Position numbers and translations under genes: made by a program | The notes under the pieces: generated by a model | What the model was told of the DNA's origin: nothing | The model's input: the letters and a program-made list of their open reading frames with translations, nothing else | Database searches by the model: none | In this document: piece by piece, positions 7,052-7,647 of the stretch | Layout: each line of letters starts with the position of its first letter | Position numbering within the stretch: position 1 is the stretch's first letter | Source: Lactobacillus sp. UBA5815 | GTDB taxonomy: Bacteria > Bacillota > Bacilli > Lactobacillales > Lactobacillaceae | Length of the DNA: 7,647 bases | NCBI GenBank assembly: GCA_002417825.1 | Contig: DICX01000039.1 | Coordinates: forward strand, 1 to 7,647 | Direction of reading: 5' to 3'

Positions 7052-7647
7052 ATGTCTGCAAAATGGGAAAAAACCGGCAAAACAACCGGCGAATTAACTT
7101 TTGAAATTTCAAAAGATGAAATCAAAATTGGCTTAGATCAAGCTTTTAAGCGCATTAAAAAGAATCTTCGTGTTCCTGGTTTTCGGAAGGGACATGTTTC
7201 TCGTACGATTTTTGATCAGTTTTATGGTGAAGAAGCATTGTATGAAGATGCTTTGAATGCGGTTTTGCCTAATGCTTATTCTGCTGCATTGAAAGAAGCT
7301 AAGGTCAGTGCTGTTGGCCAACCTCAAATAACACCAGTGTCAATTAAACAAGGTGAACCTTGGACAATGAAGGCTGTTGTGACAGTTCAGCCAGAAGTAA
7401 AATTAGGTGATTACAAGGGAATTGAAGTTCCTAAGCAAAATACACGTGTTTATGCAAAAGATGTTACTGAGGCACTTGAAAAGAAACGCGAACAAAATGC
7501 AGAACTTGTCCTTAAAGAAGACAAGGCTGCCAAAGGCGATACAGTTACGATTGATTATAAGGGAACCGTTTCGGGGAAAACTTTTGATGGTGGTTCTGCC
7601 CAAAATTATTCTCTTGAACTGGGAAGCAACACGTTTATTCCAGGTTT
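7052..7647 (+). CDS. tig: Trigger factor, N-terminal part (3' end outside window)
   Basis: Trigger factor is the ribosome-bound chaperone and peptidyl-prolyl isomerase that meets nascent chains at the exit tunnel. The 198 visible residues begin MSAKWEKTGKTTGELTFEIS and contain the ribosome-docking loop RVPGFRKGHVSR (40-51), with F44, R45 and K46 at the positions known from E. coli. The sequence continues through YGEEALYEDALNAVLPNAYSAAL (58-80) to the head-to-FKBP junction. The FKBP-type isomerase domain starts near residue 160 (KGDTVTIDYKGTVSGKTFDGG) and is cut by the window at ELGSNTFIPG. GGAGG at 7037-7041 precedes the ATG by ten bases; an ATG at 7043 stops at once and is not used. tuf followed by tig is a common lactobacillar arrangement. 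Confidence 0.97.
   Translation, partial: MSAKWEKTGKTTGELTFEISKDEIKIGLDQAFKRIKKNLRVPGFRKGHVSRTIFDQFYGEEALYEDALNAVLPNAYSAALKEAKVSAVGQPQITPVSIKQGEPWTMKAVVTVQPEVKLGDYKGIEVPKQNTRVYAKDVTEALEKKREQNAELVLKEDKAAKGDTVTIDYKGTVSGKTFDGGSAQNYSLELGSNTFIPG

Overview
The window looks like a core chromosomal segment of a low-GC Gram-positive bacterium, most likely a member of the Lactobacillales and probably the Lactobacillaceae. The reasons are the AT-rich sequence, strong GGAGG-type ribosome binding sites, an EF-Tu that reads like lactobacillar EF-Tu (396 residues, DAPGHADYIKNM in switch II), and the gene order comEC-holA-rpsT(reverse)-rpsO-RNase J-TPR protein-tuf-tig. I cannot name a genus from sequence alone. 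No mobile element, CRISPR array, tRNA, rRNA or phage gene is visible.

Layout. Bases 1-1019 hold the 3' end of comEC (DNA uptake channel), which overlaps holA (DNA polymerase III delta subunit, 1016-2005) by four bases. A perfect stem-loop with A- and T-tracts at 2004-2043 terminates holA from the left and the reverse-strand rpsT (S20, 2056-2307) from the right. The spacer 2308-2506 carries back-to-back promoters for rpsT and rpsO (S15, 2507-2776). The rpsO leader can fold as an H-type pseudoknot that ties up its ribosome binding site. A 17-bp terminator (2786-2823) ends rpsO and is followed at once by a promoter for an RNase J2-like gene (2953-4746). A TPR-like gene of unknown role (about 4685-5524) starts inside the RNase J reading frame. 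A near-consensus promoter and a leader with three hairpins precede tuf (5692-6882), which has its own terminator (6905-6933). The 5' part of tig (trigger factor, 7052-7647) runs off the right edge.

Functionally the region is mostly information processing: clamp loading, two small-subunit ribosomal proteins, mRNA decay, translation elongation and co-translational folding, with competence DNA uptake at the left edge. I do not see a new multi-gene system. The parts most worth a second look are regulatory and structural: the rpsO leader pseudoknot, a terminator-like hairpin lying across the predicted tuf start site, loss of two metal-ligand histidines in the RNase J homologue, and the unexplained TPR gene overlapping the RNase J tail.
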